Of a DNA stretch of 64,000 nt, positions 1-9,811 are shown one piece after another; the first letter of the stretch is position 1; the number at the start of each line of letters is the position of its first letter. Under the pieces are notes generated by a model, which was not told where the DNA came from, made no database searches, and saw nothing but the letters and a program-made list of their open reading frames with translations. The stretch is from Stutzerimonas stutzeri (GTDB lineage: Bacteria > Pseudomonadota > Gammaproteobacteria > Pseudomonadales > Pseudomonadaceae), in the NCBI RefSeq assembly GCF_002890915.1, contig NZ_POUT01000008.1, positions 124,001-188,000 on the forward strand, written 5' to 3'. Both the position numbers and the translations under genes were made by a program.

Positions 1-617
1 AAAAGGCGGCTGCGGCGAAGAAGGCTGAAGAGGCCAAGAAGGTCGAACAGCAGAAGCAGGCCGAAATCGCCAAGAAGAAAGCTGCAGAAGAGGCGGCCAA
101 GAAGAAGGCGGCCGAAGAGGCCAAGCGCAAAGCGGCGGAGGAAGCCAAGAAGAAAGCGGCGGCGGAGGCTGCGAAGAAAAAGGCGGCCGAAGAGGCGAAG
201 AAGAAGGCCGCTGCCGAAGCGGCGCGCAAGGCGGCGGAAGACAAGAAGGCCCAGGCGCTCGCCGAACTGCTGTCCGACACCACCGAGCGCCAGCAAGCGA
301 TGGCCGACACCCAGGGCGACCAGGTGGCCGGCAACTTCGACGACCTGATCCGCCTGCGTGCGGCAGAGGGCTGGACCCGGCCGCCATCGGCGCGCAACAA
401 CATGACGGTTCAGCTCCAGGTCAACATGCTTCCGGATGGCACCATCACCAACGTCAGCGTCTCGAGATCGAGCGGTGACGTGCCATTCGACAACTCTGCG
501 GTAGCCGCAGTGAAGAACATCGGACGGCTGACGGAAATGCAGGGGCTCAGTCCCCAGGAATTCCAGCCCTATCGGTCATTCAAAATGACATTTACGCCTG
601 AGGACCTAGCGTTGTGA
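1..617 (+). CDS. tolA: TolA, C-terminal part (gene starts before the window)
   Basis: Inner-membrane-anchored periplasmic linker of the Tol-Pal system, which joins TolQR to TolB/Pal and keeps the outer membrane attached during division. The open frame runs from the left edge (codons from base 3). About 80 codons are almost only Ala, Lys and Glu, the long helical domain II; the last 100 or so residues form the globular domain III, which ends at TGA 615-617. The N-terminal membrane anchor lies outside the window. The stop overlaps the GTG start of tolB, so the two are translationally coupled. Identity rests on composition, domain order and the tolB-pal-cpoB neighbours. Confidence 0.95.
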   Translation, partial: KAAAAKKAEEAKKVEQQKQAEIAKKKAAEEAAKKKAAEEAKRKAAEEAKKKAAAEAAKKKAAEEAKKKAAAEAARKAAEDKKAQALAELLSDTTERQQAMADTQGDQVAGNFDDLIRLRAAEGWTRPPSARNNMTVQLQVNMLPDGTITNVSVSRSSGDVPFDNSAVAAVKNIGRLTEMQGLSPQEFQPYRSFKMTFTPEDLAL

Positions 618-1915
618 TCAACTCCCTTCGAGGTTTACTTGTCCTGCTCTGCTGCCTGCTGGGAACGGCTGTGGCACAGGAGAAAAACATCGTCGTCACC
701 AGCGGCGCCGACCGGGCCATCCCCATCGCCGTGGTGCCCTTCGGCTGGCAGGGCGGCACCGTGCTGCCCGAGGACATGGCCGAGATCGTCGGCAATGACC
801 TGCGCAACTCCGGCATCTTCCAGCCGATACCGCGGCAGAACATGATCAGCATGCCGACCCGCGGCAGCGAGATCATCTACCGCGACTGGAAGGCGCTGGG
901 CGCCCAGTACGTGATGGTGGGCAACATCGAGCCGGCCGGTGGCCGCCTGCAGGTGCGCTACGAGGTGTTCAACGTCGCCACCGAGCAGCAGGTCATGAGC
1001 GGCACCGTCGGCGGCAGCCAGGACCAGCTGCGCGACATGGCGCACTACGCGGCGGACCAGTCGTTCGAGAAGCTCACCGGCATCAAGGGGGCGTTTTCCA
1101 CTCGCCTGCTGTACGTCACCGCCGAACGTCTGGGCGGCACGAATACCCGCTATACCCTGCAGCGTTCCGATTACGACGGTGCCCGCGCGGTGACCCTGTT
1201 GCAGTCGCGCGAGCCGATTCTCTCGCCGCGCTATTCGCCGGATGGCCGTCGCATCGCCTATGTCTCGTTCGAGCAGAAGCGCCCACGTATCTTCATCCAG
1301 CACATCGACACCGGCCGGCGTGAGCAGATCACCAATTTCGAGGGGCTGAACGGTGCGCCGGCATTCTCGCCGGACGGCAATCGCCTAGCCTTCGTGCTGT
1401 CCAAGGACGGCAACCCGGAGGTCTACGTGATGGATCTCGGCTCGCGGCAGATGCAGCGCCTGACCAATCACTACGCCATCGACACCGAACCCTTCTGGGG
1501 CGCCGACGGTCAGACCATCTATTACACTTCCGACCGGGCCGGCAAGCCGCAGGTCTACAAGCAGCGGCTGGGCAGCAATGCGGCGGAGCGTGTGACCTTC
1601 GTCGGCAACTACAATGCCAACCCGAAGCTGTCGGCCGATGAAAAGACGCTGGTGATGATCCATCGCCAGGATGGCTACACCAATTTCAAGGTTGCCGCGC
1701 AGGACCTGCAGCGCGGCAACCTGCGGATACTTTCGGATACCAGTCTGGATGAGTCGCCCACTGTCGCGCCTAATGGCACCATGCTAATCTACGCCACCCG
1801 CCAGCAGGGCCGGGGAGTCTTGATGCTCGTGTCCATCAACGGACGCGTTAGGCTCCCGCTTCCTACAGCTCAAGGCGAAGTCCGAGAGCCGTCCTGGTCC
1901 CCTTACCTGAACTGA
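614..1915 (+). CDS. tolB: Tol-Pal system beta-propeller protein TolB
   Basis: Periplasmic protein that binds Pal and TolA and is part of the Tol-Pal envelope machine. It has 433 residues. A signal peptide (about residues 1-21, ending AVA-Q) precedes an N-terminal alpha/beta domain (about 30-160) and a six-bladed propeller with repeated SPDG/ADGQ turns typical of PD40 repeats (about 190-430). The GTG start at 614 overlaps the tolA stop by four bases. It is followed by pal after a 48-bp gap. Confidence 0.96.
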   Translation: MINSLRGLLVLLCCLLGTAVAQEKNIVVTSGADRAIPIAVVPFGWQGGTVLPEDMAEIVGNDLRNSGIFQPIPRQNMISMPTRGSEIIYRDWKALGAQYVMVGNIEPAGGRLQVRYEVFNVATEQQVMSGTVGGSQDQLRDMAHYAADQSFEKLTGIKGAFSTRLLYVTAERLGGTNTRYTLQRSDYDGARAVTLLQSREPILSPRYSPDGRRIAYVSFEQKRPRIFIQHIDTGRREQITNFEGLNGAPAFSPDGNRLAFVLSKDGNPEVYVMDLGSRQMQRLTNHYAIDTEPFWGADGQTIYYTSDRAGKPQVYKQRLGSNAAERVTFVGNYNANPKLSADEKTLVMIHRQDGYTNFKVAAQDLQRGNLRILSDTSLDESPTVAPNGTMLIYATRQQGRGVLMLVSINGRVRLPLPTAQGEVREPSWSPYLN

Positions 1916-1963
1916 TGCGGTATCAACGCTTTTTTAACCAAAACACACCTGGGGTTGTTACAG

Positions 1964-2467
1964 ATGGAAATGCTGAAATTCGGTAAGTTCACCGCTCTGG
2001 CTCTGGCCATGGCTGTTGCTGTCGGTTGTTCCTCCAAGGGCGGCGACGATTCGGGCGAAGGTTCGGGCGCGATCGATCCGAATGCCGGTTACGGTGCCGA
2101 TTCGGGCGCCATCGACGGCAGCATGAGCGAAGAAGCCGCTCTGCGCGCCATCACCACCTTCTACTTCGAGTACGACAGCTCCGACCTGAAGCCGGAAGCC
2201 ATGCGCGCTCTGGACGTCCACGCCAAGGACCTGAAAGGCAACGGCGCTCGCGTCGTGCTGGAAGGCCACACCGACGAGCGTGGTACCCGCGAATACAACA
2301 TGGCTCTGGGCGAGCGTCGTTCCAAGGCCGTTCAGCGCTACCTGGTCCTGCAGGGCGTTTCCCCGGCTCAGCTGGAACTGGTTTCCTACGGCGAAGAGCG
2401 TCCGGTCGCCATGGGCAACGACGAGCAGTCCTGGGCCCAGAACCGTCGCGTCGAACTGCGTAAGTAA
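1964..2467 (+). CDS. pal: Peptidoglycan-associated lipoprotein Pal (OprL)
   Basis: Outer-membrane lipoprotein that grips peptidoglycan through an OmpA-like C-terminal domain. The product has 167 residues, with a lipobox ending at Cys22 (VAVGCSS), a short Gly/Asp/Ser-rich linker, then an OmpA domain with the [10 protein letters not shown] motif. The ATG at 1964 (MEMLKFGKF) is chosen over an in-frame TTG at 1955 because Pseudomonas OprL starts with MEMLKFGKF and has about 168 residues. It lies between tolB and cpoB, six bases from the latter. Confidence 0.96.
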   Translation: MEMLKFGKFTALALAMAVAVGCSSKGGDDSGEGSGAIDPNAGYGADSGAIDGSMSEEAALRAITTFYFEYDSSDLKPEAMRALDVHAKDLKGNGARVVLEGHTDERGTREYNMALGERRSKAVQRYLVLQGVSPAQLELVSYGEERPVAMGNDEQSWAQNRRVELRK

Positions 2468-2473
2468 TTCGTC

Positions 2474-3280
2474 ATGCGCAAGTACCGTCACGCTCTGACT
2501 TTCACAGTACTCGGTCTGCCGCTCGCCGCGGTGGCTCAAGTGCCGGTTGTGGATTACGAACAGGGTGCCGCCAGTGGCGGCTCCGGTTATTCCACGGCCG
2601 CGCCGAGTGGTGACGGTGCCTATGCCGGAGGTGGAGCTGCTGCTCCGTCTTCGGCGCAGGGCATGCTCTTCCTGCAGCTGCAGCAGATGCAGGAAGAGAT
2701 CGCGCAGCTGCGCGGCATGCTCGAGGAACAGCAGAATCAGATCCAGCGCCTGCAACAGGAGGGGCTGGAACGCTATCAGGATATCGATCGACGTCTGTCG
2801 AGCGGAGCGGCCGGTGTGAACCAGGCGGCGCCTGCACCCACGCCCAGCACGGCTGGTGCCGGGGCTCCGGCGGCCAGTCAGGCCCAGGCCGGGAGCCAGG
2901 CGGGTGATCCTGAGCAGGAGAAACTGTACTACGATGCCGCCTTCGATCTGATCAAGGCGAAGGATTTCGACAAGGCGAGCCAGGCATTCGCGGCTTTCCT
3001 GCGCAAGTATCCCAATAGCCAGTATGCCGGCAACGCCCAGTACTGGCTGGGTGAGGTGAATCTGGCCAAGGGCGACCTGCAAGGTGCCGGGCAGGCATTC
3101 GCCAGGGTCAGCCAGGCCTATCCGCAGCACAGCAAGGTGCCGGATTCGCTCTACAAGCTGGCCGATGTCGAGCTGCGGCTTGGCAATCGTGACAAGGCCC
3201 AGGGGATTTTGCGCCAGGTCATTGCGCAATACCCGAATACTTCGGCCGCACAACTGGCACAGCGTCAACTCAATCGCTGA
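2474..3280 (+). CDS. cpoB: Cell division coordinator CpoB (YbgF)
   Basis: Periplasmic TolA-binding protein that coordinates outer-membrane constriction with peptidoglycan synthesis. It has 268 residues: signal peptide (about 1-21), a Gln/Glu-rich coiled coil (about 63-105) that trimerises in the family, a Pro/Ala/Gly linker, and a C-terminal TPR domain (about 150-265, repeats of the YxxAFDLIKAKDF and GNAQYWLGE type). It is the last gene of the tol-pal operon and is followed by a strong terminator at 3302-3327. Confidence 0.94.
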   Translation: MRKYRHALTFTVLGLPLAAVAQVPVVDYEQGAASGGSGYSTAAPSGDGAYAGGGAAAPSSAQGMLFLQLQQMQEEIAQLRGMLEEQQNQIQRLQQEGLERYQDIDRRLSSGAAGVNQAAPAPTPSTAGAGAPAASQAQAGSQAGDPEQEKLYYDAAFDLIKAKDFDKASQAFAAFLRKYPNSQYAGNAQYWLGEVNLAKGDLQGAGQAFARVSQAYPQHSKVPDSLYKLADVELRLGNRDKAQGILRQVIAQYPNTSAAQLAQRQLNR

Positions 3281-3301
3281 CGACAACGGCGTATACGGAT
3301 G

Positions 3302-3327
3302 AAACCCGCCCATCGAGCGGGTTTTTT
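3302..3327 (+). terminator. Rho-independent terminator after cpoB
   Basis: Seven-base stem AACCCGC / GCGGGTT with a 7-base loop followed by a run of T. It closes the tol-pal operon before queE. Confidence 0.85.
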
Positions 3328-3366
3328 CGTTTAGAATCGCCACCCTTTTTCCCGCAACGGAGGCGG

Positions 3367-4047
3367 ATGGCCTGTTTAGCCGTCACGCCCGTGGCTGATA
3401 TGCACCAGACCCTGCGAATTACCGAGATTTTCTACTCGCTGCAGGGGGAAACACGTACCAGTGGCCTGCCCACCGTGTTCGTACGCCTGACCGGCTGCCC
3501 CCTGCGCTGTCAATATTGCGATACCGCCTACGCCTTCAGTGGCGGAGAGTTGATGTCGCTCGACGCGATCATCGAGCGCGTCGCCGCCTGCAATCCCCGC
3601 TATGTCTGCGTCACCGGCGGCGAGCCGCTGGCCCAGCCGAACTGCCTGCCGTTGCTGCGGCGGCTGTGCGATGCCGGATACGAGGTGTCGCTGGAGACCA
3701 GCGGGGCGCTCGACATTTCCGCCGTGGACGAGCGGGTCAGCCGGGTGCTGGACCTGAAGACGCCGGGCTCGGCCGAGGTGCAGCGCAATCGCTACGAGAA
3801 CATCGCTTCCCTGACGTCCAACGACCAAGTGAAGTTCGTCATCTGCTCCCGCGAGGATTACGACTGGGCCGTCTCCAAGCTGATCGAGTATCGCCTGGAC
3901 CGGCGGGCCGGTGAGGTGCTGTTCTCGCCCAGCCATGGCCAGGTGGACGTGCGGGCGCTGGCGGACTGGATCGTCGCGGACAACCTGCCGGTGCGCCTGC
4001 AGCTGCAGTTGCACAAGATCATCTGGAACGATGCGCCGGGACATTGA
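3367..4047 (+). CDS. queE: 7-carboxy-7-deazaguanine synthase QueE
   Basis: Radical SAM enzyme that converts 6-carboxytetrahydropterin to 7-carboxy-7-deazaguanine in queuosine precursor synthesis. The cluster motif is C-x3-C-x2-C (GCPLRCQYCDTAY), close to the N terminus as in this family, followed by the VTGGEP motif. The start is uncertain: ATG 3367 has GGAGG just upstream, though only three bases away, while ATG 3400 (MHQTLRITE) gives 215 residues, closer to usual family length. It is followed 57 bp later by queC, the next enzyme but one of the same pathway. Confidence 0.93.
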   Translation: MACLAVTPVADMHQTLRITEIFYSLQGETRTSGLPTVFVRLTGCPLRCQYCDTAYAFSGGELMSLDAIIERVAACNPRYVCVTGGEPLAQPNCLPLLRRLCDAGYEVSLETSGALDISAVDERVSRVLDLKTPGSAEVQRNRYENIASLTSNDQVKFVICSREDYDWAVSKLIEYRLDRRAGEVLFSPSHGQVDVRALADWIVADNLPVRLQLQLHKIIWNDAPGH

Positions 4048-4104
4048 GTCGTTCAGCTCCGGCCGGTTTCATCCGGGCGCAGCATTCGTTGTGAGGATCG
4101 CCAA

Positions 4105-4779
4105 ATGAATGAGAAGAAAGCCGTCATCCTGTTGTCCGGTGGGCTCGATTCGGCCACGGTCGTGGCCATTGCGCGGGACCAGGGGTATCGCTGCTACAGC
4201 ATGAGCTTCGACTACGGGCAGCGGCATCGGGCCGAGTTGCAGGCCGCCGAGCGGGTTGCCCGGCAGCTGGGCGTGGTCGAGCACAAGGTCATAGGGCTCA
4301 ACCTGAACGGCATCGGCGGATCGGCGCTGACCGACGACAGCATCGACGTGCCGGAAGCACCCAGCGAAGGGATTCCGGTGACCTACGTGCCGGCGCGCAA
4401 CACCGTGTTCCTCTCGCTGGCGCTGGGTTGGGCCGAGGTGCTCGGCGCGCGGGACATCTTCATCGGTGTCAACGCGGTCGACTATTCGGGCTATCCGGAT
4501 TGCCGTCCCGAGTTCGTCGAGGCGTTCGAGCGCATGGCCAATCTGGCGACCAAGGCCGGGGTCGAGGGGCGGGGCTTCCATATCCAGGCGCCGTTGCAGA
4601 GCCTGAGCAAGGCACAGATCGTCCAGGCTGGGGTGCGCTTGGGGGTTGATTACGCAATCACGGTGTCCTGCTACCAGGCGGACGAGGATGGACGGGCCTG
4701 CGGCAAGTGCGACAGCTGCCGCCTGCGTGCGGCGGGTTTCGCCGAGGCCGGGGTGGCCGACCCGACCCGTTATCGCTGA
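4105..4779 (+). CDS. queC: 7-cyano-7-deazaguanine synthase QueC
   Basis: ATP-dependent enzyme that makes preQ0 from 7-carboxy-7-deazaguanine and ammonia. It has 224 residues. The PP-loop SGGLDSAT lies at about residues 10-17, and the zinc site is four cysteines near the C terminus (SCYQ...[11 protein letters not shown]). The preceding TGAGGAT gives a ribosome site. It pairs with queE upstream. In P. aeruginosa the same gene borders the tRNA-Lys seen here at 4850. Confidence 0.95.
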   Translation: MNEKKAVILLSGGLDSATVVAIARDQGYRCYSMSFDYGQRHRAELQAAERVARQLGVVEHKVIGLNLNGIGGSALTDDSIDVPEAPSEGIPVTYVPARNTVFLSLALGWAEVLGARDIFIGVNAVDYSGYPDCRPEFVEAFERMANLATKAGVEGRGFHIQAPLQSLSKAQIVQAGVRLGVDYAITVSCYQADEDGRACGKCDSCRLRAAGFAEAGVADPTRYR

Positions 4780-4809
4780 AGGCGGGCTAAATCTTTTTTA
4801 AAAAAAACT

Positions 4810-4837
4810 TTGATTTCATCAATCAAATCAGTATCAT
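4810..4837 (+). promoter_or_regulatory. Sigma-70-like promoter of tRNA-Lys
   Basis: TTGATT (4810-4815), a 16-base spacer and TATCAT (4832-4837), in an A/T-rich stretch just before the tRNA. The -10 is followed by GCGCCCC, a GC-rich discriminator of the kind seen at stable-RNA promoters. Inferred by eye. Confidence 0.5.
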
Positions 4838-4849
4838 GCGCCCCGCATC

Positions 4850-4925
4850 GGGTCGTTAGCTCAGTTGGTAGAGCAGTTGGCTTTTAACCAATTGGTCGTA
4901 GGTTCGAATCCTACACGACCCACCA
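4850..4925 (+). tRNA. tRNA-Lys (anticodon TTT)
   Basis: A 76-base cloverleaf. Acceptor GGGTCGT pairs with ACGACCC; the D-arm contains AGCTCAGTTGGTAGAGC; the anticodon loop CTTTTAA reads TTT; the T-arm contains GGTTCGAATCC; the CCA end is encoded. In P. aeruginosa the tRNA-Lys next to queC is a known integration site of conjugative elements; here no integrase follows it. Confidence 0.97.
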
Positions 4926-4946
4926 TATTCTCTTCGTGAGAAACGA

Positions 4947-4981
4947 AAAGCCGGATATCCAGCAGGGTATCCGGCTTTTTT
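4947..4981 (+). terminator. Terminator after tRNA-Lys
   Basis: Stem AAGCCGGATA / TATCCGGCTT with a short loop, followed by a run of seven T. It ends the tRNA transcript. Confidence 0.85.
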
Positions 4982-5125
4982 CATATCCGCAGTCTTGAAT
5001 TGGATAGTCTGACTACCTTGGTCGGTTATAAGCGGCATATTTCACTACGACCTTAGTAGATGGGCCAAGCCTTTTTAAACGTAATAGACTGCGGCCTTCC
5101 GATACTCCGTTGGTTCGAGGCTCAA

Positions 5126-6625
5126 ATGTCTTATTCTGATCGCATCCGCTTGTCCTCTCTGCAGAGCAAGGTCATGAGCGCCCACGAGGCCGCTACCTTT
5201 ATTCGCGACGGCATGACCGTCGGCATGAGCGGCTTCACCCGTGCAGGCGAAGCCAAGGCAGTGCCCCTCGCGCTGATCGACCGTGCAAAGGACGAGAAGC
5301 TGCAGATCAGCCTGGTCACCGGCGCCAGCCTGGGTAACGACCTGGACGGGAAAATGGCCTCTGCCGGCCTGCTGGCCCGCCGCATGCCGTTCCAGGCCGA
5401 TCCGGTTCTGCGCAAGGCCATCAACCAAGGCGAGGTCATGTTCATCGACCAGCACCTGTCGCACACCGTCGAGCAGATGCGCAACCACCAGATCAAGCGT
5501 CCGGACGTCACCATCATCGAAGCCCTGTGCATCACCGAGCAGGGGCACATCGTCCCCACCACGTCGGTGGGCAACTCGGCGAACCTGGCCATGTTTGCCG
5601 ATCAGGTGATCATCGAGCTGAACATGGCGCACCACCTGAACCTGGAGGGTCTGCACGACATCTACTTCCCGGGCGAGCGTCCGAACCGTGGTCCGATCCC
5701 GCTGACCAAGGTCGACGACCGCATCGGCACCGCGGCCATTCCGGTCGATCCGGCCAAGATCGCCGCGATCGTCATCACCGAGCAGCCGGATTCCTATTCC
5801 ACCGTCACCCCGCCGGATGAAGAGACCCAGGCCATCGCCAATCACCTGGTCGAGTTCTTCAAGAACGAAGTGGCGGCCGGTCGCATGGCCAAGAACCTCG
5901 GCCCGATGCAGGTCGGTATCGGCAATATCGCCAACGCCGTGATGTGCGGCCTGATCGATTCGCCGTTCGAAGATCTGGTGATGTACTCCGAAGTGCTGCA
6001 GGACTGCACCTTCGAACTGATCGACGCCGGCAAGATGAAGTTTGCCTCCGGTTGCTCCATCACCCTGTCCGAGCGTTGCAACGATCGCGTGTTCGGCAAC
6101 CTGGAGAAGTACAAGGACAAGCTGGTGCTGCGTCCGCAGGAGATCTCCAACCATCCGGAACTGGTGCGCCGTCTCGGCATCATCGGCATCAACACCGCGC
6201 TGGAGTTCGACATCTACGGCAACGTCAACTCCACCCACGTGGGCGGCACCAAGATGATGAATGGCATTGGTGGTTCGGGCGATTTCGCACGCAACGCGCA
6301 CCTGGCCATCTTCGTGACCAAGTCGATCGCCAAGGGCGGCAACATTTCCAGCGTCGTGCCGATGGTCGCCCATGTCGACCATACCGAGCATGACGTGGAG
6401 ATCCTGGTTACCGAGCAGGGCCTGGCCGACCTGCGTGGCCTGGCTCCGCGTGAGCGCGCACGCGTCATCATCGACAACTGCGTGCACCCGTCCTACCGCG
6501 ACGCGCTGAACCGCTATTTCGACGCCGCCTGCGAGAAGGGCGGTCAGACTCCGCACCTGCTGCGCGAAGCGATGGAGTGGCACATCAATCTGGAAGAACG
6601 TGGTCACATGCTCAAGGGCGACTGA
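5126..6625 (+). CDS. Acetyl-CoA hydrolase/transferase family protein (probable succinyl-CoA:acetate CoA-transferase)
   Basis: Ach1/Cat1-type CoA-transferase of 499 residues that swaps CoA between acyl groups such as succinate and acetate. The family's N-terminal segment DGMTVGMSGFTRAGE and the later GIGNIANAV and MYSEVLQD segments are present; the Glu of YSEVLQD is the candidate CoA-accepting residue (inference from the family). ATG 5126 (MSYSDRIRL) is chosen because CGAGG lies upstream and homologues begin near here; an earlier in-frame ATG at 5060 would add 22 unlikely residues. Flanked by tRNA-Lys and a strong terminator, so monocistronic. Confidence 0.88.
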   Translation: MSYSDRIRLSSLQSKVMSAHEAATFIRDGMTVGMSGFTRAGEAKAVPLALIDRAKDEKLQISLVTGASLGNDLDGKMASAGLLARRMPFQADPVLRKAINQGEVMFIDQHLSHTVEQMRNHQIKRPDVTIIEALCITEQGHIVPTTSVGNSANLAMFADQVIIELNMAHHLNLEGLHDIYFPGERPNRGPIPLTKVDDRIGTAAIPVDPAKIAAIVITEQPDSYSTVTPPDEETQAIANHLVEFFKNEVAAGRMAKNLGPMQVGIGNIANAVMCGLIDSPFEDLVMYSEVLQDCTFELIDAGKMKFASGCSITLSERCNDRVFGNLEKYKDKLVLRPQEISNHPELVRRLGIIGINTALEFDIYGNVNSTHVGGTKMMNGIGGSGDFARNAHLAIFVTKSIAKGGNISSVVPMVAHVDHTEHDVEILVTEQGLADLRGLAPRERARVIIDNCVHPSYRDALNRYFDAACEKGGQTPHLLREAMEWHINLEERGHMLKGD

Positions 6626-6633
6626 CCCAAACG

Positions 6634-6664
6634 AACCGCCGGCTGATGCCGGCGGTTTTTTTTT
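6634..6664 (+). terminator. Terminator after the CoA-transferase gene
   Basis: Nine-base perfect stem ACCGCCGGC / GCCGGCGGT, loop TGAT, followed by nine T. Confidence 0.9.
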
Positions 6665-6867
6665 GAGGCCAAAAAACGCTGCCTCGCTCTTTCTATACCC
6701 GCTTTCCCTTTTGCAGACGCTTCGGCTAGTATTCGTGCCCCCTTGTAACGGCCGGGCAGCGAGCCTGCATCCCCGCATCTCCCTGTTCCTCGCCTCGTCC
6801 GAGCGACCCGATTGACCGGGTTATACTCGGCGCATCATGCAAACACGTGCTGGCAGGACCCGCGACC

Positions 6868-7926
6868 ATGACGCAGATACCCGAACGCATTCTTGTGCAG
6901 GCTCACCTGGCGGCCAAGCAACCCAAGCCGTTGACGCCCGAGCAGGAAGCGCAATTGCGCCACGACATCGCCGCCGAACTGAAGCGGCAGAATGCTGTGC
7001 TGGTGGCGCATTACTACACCGATCCGGTGATCCAGGCGCTGGCCGAGGAAACCGGCGGTTGTGTCTCGGACTCGCTCGAGATGGCGCGTTTCGGCAACGA
7101 GCATGCGGCGCAGACCGTAGTGGTCGCCGGTGTCAAATTCATGGGCGAGACGGCGAAGATCCTCAATCCGGAAAAGCGCATCCTGATGCCGACGCTCGAG
7201 GCGACCTGCTCGCTCGACCTGGGCTGCCCGGTGGAGGAGTTCTCCGCCTTCTGCGACCAGTACCCGGAGCGTACCGTGGTGGTCTATGCCAATACCTCGG
7301 CGGCGGTCAAGGCGCGCGCGGACTGGGTGGTGACCTCCAGTTGTGCGCTGGAGATCGTGGAAAGCCTGATGGATAACGGCGAGAAGATCATCTGGGCGCC
7401 GGACAAGCATCTGGGCACCTATGTGCAGCGCGAGACCGGGGCCGACATGCTGCTCTGGGATGGCGCCTGCATCGTCCATGAGGAATTCAAGGCCAAGCAA
7501 CTGGCCGACATGAAGGCCCTGTATCCGGACGCGGCGATCCTGGTGCACCCGGAATCCCCCGAGGCGGTCATCGAACTGGCCGATGCGGTGGGTTCCACCA
7601 GTCAGTTGATCAAGGCCGCGCAAACGCTGCCGCACCAGACGTTCATCGTCGCGACCGATCGTGGCATCTTCTACAAGATGCAGCAGCTCTGCCCGGAGAA
7701 GACCTTCGTCGAAGCGCCGACCGCCGGCCAGGGGGCGACCTGTCGTAGCTGCGCGCATTGCCCGTGGATGGCGATGAATACGCTGGAGCGTACCCTGGAA
7801 TGCCTGCGCACCGGCAGCAACGAGATCTTCGTCGATCCGGCGCTCGTACCGCGTGCGGTCAAGCCGCTCAAGCGCATGCTCGACTTTACCCATGCGGCGC
7901 GGCTCAAGCAGGCCGGCAACGCCTGA
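6868..7926 (+). CDS. nadA: Quinolinate synthase NadA
   Basis: [4Fe-4S] enzyme that condenses iminoaspartate with dihydroxyacetone phosphate to quinolinate in NAD synthesis. It has 352 residues, the usual Pseudomonas length. The three cluster cysteines typical of the family are visible in the segments [15 protein letters not shown] and [13 protein letters not shown] 6868 (MTQIPERIL) is preceded by CAGGA; an in-frame ATG at 6847 is less likely. The gene stands alone between two terminators. Confidence 0.95.
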   Translation: MTQIPERILVQAHLAAKQPKPLTPEQEAQLRHDIAAELKRQNAVLVAHYYTDPVIQALAEETGGCVSDSLEMARFGNEHAAQTVVVAGVKFMGETAKILNPEKRILMPTLEATCSLDLGCPVEEFSAFCDQYPERTVVVYANTSAAVKARADWVVTSSCALEIVESLMDNGEKIIWAPDKHLGTYVQRETGADMLLWDGACIVHEEFKAKQLADMKALYPDAAILVHPESPEAVIELADAVGSTSQLIKAAQTLPHQTFIVATDRGIFYKMQQLCPEKTFVEAPTAGQGATCRSCAHCPWMAMNTLERTLECLRTGSNEIFVDPALVPRAVKPLKRMLDFTHAARLKQAGNA

Positions 7927-7942
7927 TCGGGGCGCTAGAAAA

Positions 7943-7969
7943 GCGGGGCGGGTCTATCCCGCCCTTTTT
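7943..7969. terminator. Terminator between nadA and bepA (3' ends converge)
   Basis: Stem GGGCGGG / CCCGCCC with a short loop and TTTTT on the plus strand. The two flanking genes converge here and the minus-strand side also has a short A/T run, so it may serve both. Confidence 0.75.
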
Positions 7970-8002
7970 CGTTTCGCTGCAAGCGTATGAGCGATTTCGA
8001 CC

Positions 8003-9433
8003 TCAGCGCAGCATTTCATCGACCATGCGTTTTTCGTCGGTCAGCTGTTTCTGACGAGCATCGATGCGGGATGCGAGCTGGAAATTACTGGCACGACGCT
8101 TGGCGAGGCCAAGCTGTTCGATTGCCTGGTCGTAATCGCCCACCAATGCGAAATACTCCGCGCGCGCCTGGTGCAGGCCGACGATGTTGCCGCTGAGTCC
8201 GCGTACCTCGGCCACCTGATACCAGATGTCCGGGTCCTTGCTCCGCTGTTCGACCAGGCGGTCGAGTTCGCGTTCGGCCTGCTGTGTCTGGCCCTGTTTC
8301 ATCGACAGGTCGATCTGCATCTGCCGCACCGGATAGTTGCCCGGATAGAGTTGCAGCATTCGCTGCAGGCGGGCATCCGCCTGCTGCAGGCGATTGGAGG
8401 TTATGTCCAGTTCGATCTGCGCCAGGTTGTAGATCAGGTCGTCCGGCTCCTTGGCGAGCAGCGGCTCCAGGCTGCTACGCGCCTCCTCGAGCTGGCCGCC
8501 CTTGATCTGGGCCAGCGCCAGGCCGTAGCGGGCGGCATCGAGCCCGGGGTTCTCGTTGAGCATGGCGCGGAAGCGCTTGGCGCCGACGCCGGGCGTGCTT
8601 TCGAATTTCAACTGCGTGCGCGCCCGTATCAGCTGGTAGCGCAGGCTGTCCTGGGCGCCGCCCGCGGGGTACTGTTCGGCGCGGTTGGTGGTGTCGGCGA
8701 TGCGCGACTCGCTTACCGGGTGGGTGAGGAGGAATTCCGGCGGCTTCTGGTCGTAGCGGTACTGGCGCAACAGACGCCCGAACATGGAGGGCATCGCGCG
8801 CGGGTCGTAGCCGGCTTTTTCCAGGTTGACGATGCCGATGCGATCGGCTTCCTGTTCGTTCTGCCGCGAAAAACGCCGCTGAGCCTGGATGGCGGCGGCC
8901 TGGCTGGAGACGATCGCGGCGATGCCGGCATCGCCGGCTCCGGCTGCCGCTGCGACGACACCGGCGAGCATGGCCGCCATCATCGGGATCTGCATGCGCT
9001 GCTGGGCTTCGAGCCCGCGGGCGAAATGGCGCTGCGAGAGGTGCGCCAGTTCGTGGGCCAGTACCGAGGCGTATTCGGCTTCGGTCTGGGCGTGGATGAA
9101 CAGGCCTCCGTTGACCCCGATGATCCCGCCTGGCGCGGCGAAGGCATTGAGTTGCGGGCTATCGAGCAGCACGAACTCGAGGCGGCGGTCCTGCAGCTGG
9201 CTGGTCTCGGCGAGACGATACACGCTGCTCTCGACATAGTCCTTGAGCAGCGGATCGGAAAGCTGTTGCACCTGTCCGCGCAACAGGCTCAGCCAGGCCC
9301 GCCCGAGCTGGTGCTCCTGTTCCGGTGAGACGATGCCGGAGCTCGAATCGCCCAGCGACGGCAGGTCGTCGGGCAGTGCAGGTTGGGCGATCAGGCAGGC
9401 GAGCGTCAGCAGGGTAGGGCGCAGGAATTTCAT
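8003..9433 (-). CDS. bepA: M48 family metalloprotease with TPR domain (BepA/YfgC-like)
   Basis: Periplasmic zinc protease/chaperone that in E. coli helps assemble or clear outer-membrane proteins such as LptD. It has 476 residues: signal peptide (1-21), M48 catalytic domain with HELAH at 127-131 and downstream EQEADRIG carrying the third zinc ligand, then a C-terminal TPR-rich half (about 300-470). The next gene on the other strand starts divergently at 9542. Confidence 0.88.
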   Translation of the reverse strand: MKFLRPTLLTLACLIAQPALPDDLPSLGDSSSGIVSPEQEHQLGRAWLSLLRGQVQQLSDPLLKDYVESSVYRLAETSQLQDRRLEFVLLDSPQLNAFAAPGGIIGVNGGLFIHAQTEAEYASVLAHELAHLSQRHFARGLEAQQRMQIPMMAAMLAGVVAAAAGAGDAGIAAIVSSQAAAIQAQRRFSRQNEQEADRIGIVNLEKAGYDPRAMPSMFGRLLRQYRYDQKPPEFLLTHPVSESRIADTTNRAEQYPAGGAQDSLRYQLIRARTQLKFESTPGVGAKRFRAMLNENPGLDAARYGLALAQIKGGQLEEARSSLEPLLAKEPDDLIYNLAQIELDITSNRLQQADARLQRMLQLYPGNYPVRQMQIDLSMKQGQTQQAERELDRLVEQRSKDPDIWYQVAEVRGLSGNIVGLHQARAEYFALVGDYDQAIEQLGLAKRRASNFQLASRIDARQKQLTDEKRMVDEMLR

Positions 9434-9541
9434 CCAGACAAGCTCATGAACGTGAGGACGCTACTGTAGCCTTGACCTTGACCGGCTGGCCAGAGGCCCT
9501 CTGTGCTAGGTATCCTGCGTGACTTTTCTGCGGAGACGACC

Positions 9542-9793
9542 ATGACTGACGTGCCCCCCGGCAATATCGAGTGCGATGCCGAGCTGGATGCTGTCGGGCT
9601 CGATTGCCCGATGCCCCTGCTCAAGGCCAAGTTGGAGCTCAATCGCCTGGCCAGCGGTGCGGTACTCAAGGTCATGGCCAGTGATCCGGGCTCGCAACGC
9701 GATTTTCGCAGCTTCGCCAAGCTGGCCGGTCATGCGTTGCTGCATGAAGAGGTCGAGGACGGCATTTATCGTTACTGGCTACGCAAAGCCTGA
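9542..9793 (+). CDS. TusA-family sulfurtransferase-like protein
   Basis: Small protein of 83 residues with the TusA/SirA/YedF fold. The persulfide-carrying motif is CPMPLLKAK, with the Cys in GLDCPMPLL. Family members carry sulfur for tRNA thiolation, molybdopterin or other uses; which one applies cannot be told. ATG 9542 (MTDVPPGN) is chosen because CGGAGAC lies just upstream; an ATG at 9503 has no good ribosome site. It is followed closely by the AI-2E gene, as in P. aeruginosa. Confidence 0.85.
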   Translation: MTDVPPGNIECDAELDAVGLDCPMPLLKAKLELNRLASGAVLKVMASDPGSQRDFRSFAKLAGHALLHEEVEDGIYRYWLRKA

Positions 9794-9811
9794 TTCGTTT
9801 CGAGGGGTTTC

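Noticed and set aside
1-250. Repetitive AAG/GCG/GAA sequence as a tandem repeat
   Set aside because: It is the Lys/Ala/Glu-rich helical domain of TolA, in one open frame into domain III.
4856-5038. 60-residue minus-strand open frame with CRIRTYDQLVKSQLLYQLS
   Set aside because: It is the complement of tRNA-Lys and its terminator; a well-known type of false protein.
5075-6778. 567-residue minus-strand open frame
   Set aside because: Antisense to the clear CoA-transferase gene; composition (His, Gln, Val-rich) is that of a shadow frame.
8171-9328. 385-residue plus-strand open frame
   Set aside because: Antisense shadow of bepA, whose HExxH and signal peptide are clear.
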